Shown: piece after piece, positions 63,206 to 64,000 of the stretch | How positions within the stretch are numbered: the first letter of the stretch is position 1 | Layout: each line of letters starts with the position of its first letter | Source: Seohaeicola saemankumensis | GTDB taxonomy: Bacteria; Pseudomonadota; Alphaproteobacteria; Rhodobacterales; Rhodobacteraceae | NCBI RefSeq assembly: GCF_042678485.1 | Contig: NZ_JBHTKR010000002.1 | Coordinates: forward strand, 186,001-250,000 | Direction: 5' to 3' | DNA: 64,000 nt | Made by a program: the position numbers and the translations under genes | The notes under the pieces: model-generated | What the model was told of the DNA's origin: nothing | Database searches by the model: none | The model's input: only the letters and a program-made list of their open reading frames with translations

Positions 63206-64000
63206 GTGAAAAATCTTCTAACAGCGGCGGTAGCGCTTGTATTAGCGCTGCTGCTTCCCTCGCCATCGAAAGCTTTTTGCCTAGACGCAGCGGCAGACAG
63301 CCGCTTGCAAGTCTATTGTCTTTCTAAAGTATTGTCAGGCACTGCAACAAACTTGCAATCTGCTCAAATGCTGGACTTTCGAATCAAGCAAGAGGGGTAT
63401 GACAATGGAATTGGCTTGCCGGGCAATGTAAGGCCAATGAGTTTGATACCTTACATCGCCCCGATTTTGGAGTATAGCTCAGACATAAACGGAGGTAATC
63501 CAAATCGGCCTCTAGTTCTTGGGTCGCTGACTTTTTATGGCGATGAGGAGTTTTATCGAAAAAAAGGAATAATTGCTGGAATTGGAATTGGTAGCTCTGG
63601 GCGTATTATTTTTGGTCAGGGAAAGTACTTGAATCTTAACTTTGGCGTAAGTTATGCACATTCTCCCGAGCATGATATTGGTGTCAGCAGATTTCATGCC
63701 AATATATGCAGCAAAAATGACATAGGTAATAACTTTTATTTAGATGGCTGCTTTGCAGTAAGTGGTATTCACCGCGAGTTGACTAGTGAAACTACGGGTA
63801 GCGCTACAGTTAGTATCGCCAAATTGTTTTCTAAAGGCACCAACCGCTTCAATCAAGCAAGTTTTGGTGTCAGTCGTTTCTTTGACAAAGGATATGATCA
63901 AAATCAGATCCTGGTAAGGTTCGACACACTATATAGGTCTGGATTTTTCACAAGCTTCAATGCTTCAGTTGGGCCGACTGTTGCTGCTAATCTTGCAATG
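63206..64000 (+). CDS. secreted, probably outer-membrane beta-barrel protein (3' end off window)
   Basis: An open frame from GTG 63206 runs to the last base (265 codons). It starts MKNLLTAAVALVLALLLPSP, a signal peptide cleaved near SKA. From residue ~100 on the sequence shows alternating polar/hydrophobic strands and aromatic girdle residues (GIIAGIGIGSSGRIIFG, YLNLNFGVSYAHSPEHDIG, NNFYLDGCFAVSGIHREL, VSIAKLFSKG, ILVRFDTLYRSGFFTSFNAS), as in an outer-membrane barrel. It follows the TbpB-like gene by nine bases and shares its AT-rich composition. I suspect it is the partner (Slam-like or porin-like), but I cannot prove this from the visible part. Confidence 0.65.
   Translation, partial: MKNLLTAAVALVLALLLPSPSKAFCLDAAADSRLQVYCLSKVLSGTATNLQSAQMLDFRIKQEGYDNGIGLPGNVRPMSLIPYIAPILEYSSDINGGNPNRPLVLGSLTFYGDEEFYRKKGIIAGIGIGSSGRIIFGQGKYLNLNFGVSYAHSPEHDIGVSRFHANICSKNDIGNNFYLDGCFAVSGIHRELTSETTGSATVSIAKLFSKGTNRFNQASFGVSRFFDKGYDQNQILVRFDTLYRSGFFTSFNASVGPTVAANLAM

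Overview
The window comes from the chromosome of a Rhodobacteraceae-type alphaproteobacterium. Evidence for this is the high GC, the tol-pal/cpoB-tilS-ftsH order, xerC next to a DUF484 gene, phosphatidylcholine synthase, a DUF1127 peptide, BASS/pxp genes, and an intact beta-hydroxyaspartate cycle (BHAC) cluster. About 61.6 kb is ordinary, densely packed core chromosome with many 1-4 nt start/stop overlaps. The last ~2.3 kb is AT-rich and looks foreign. No rRNA, tRNA, CRISPR array, transposase or integrase was recognised.

Layout. 1-4.9 kb: adk (cut by the window edge) and acs on the minus strand, a divergent cytochrome P450, then a MarR-type regulator with a perfect palindrome in front of it. 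5.1-8.7 kb: a BASS-like transporter followed by pxpB-pxpC-pxpA (5-oxoprolinase). 8.8-13.1 kb: truA, a ycjX/GNAT/ycjF operon and a truncated haemoglobin. 13.4-24.1 kb: ileS, pcs, xerC, DUF484, transaldolase-like fsa, priA, purU and a YeeE/YedE sulfur transporter. 24.3-29.2 kb: a cupin, an MFS and a MATE transporter behind a leader with three hairpins, prmA, a small membrane protein and a DUF1127 peptide. 29.6-32.5 kb: ruvCAB. 32.5-37.9 kb: bhcR-bhcABCD. 37.9-46.9 kb: ybgC-tolQRAB-pal-cpoB-tilS-ftsH. 46.9-52.2 kb: a SAM methyltransferase, corA, a MOSC protein, fhs and folD. 52.2-61.3 kb: a PaaI-type thioesterase, pdeM and its partner helicase, a lipoprotein lipase, a second MATE, aspartate aminotransferase, an XRE regulator and sdhE. 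61.4-64 kb: a conserved MarR-type gene cut off at about codon 86, a stretch without clear genes, then a TbpB-like surface lipoprotein and a secreted, probably beta-barrel, protein that runs off the window.

How the parts work together. acs feeds acetyl-CoA. The BHAC converts glyoxylate plus glycine to oxaloacetate without carbon loss, which fits life on C2 compounds from phytoplankton. fhs, folD and purU handle one-carbon units. Tol-Pal with ybgC and cpoB maintains the envelope, and ruvCAB, priA, xerC and the Lhr-type helicase with PdeM serve DNA repair and replication. Two dispersed non-coding repeat families occur in intergenic gaps: five copies of a short GATATTTG motif and two copies of an ~80-bp element. 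The least understood parts are the AT-rich island at the right edge, the BASS/pxp module with its small coupled ORF, the hairpin leader before the MFS gene, and the repeated palindrome in the acs promoter region.
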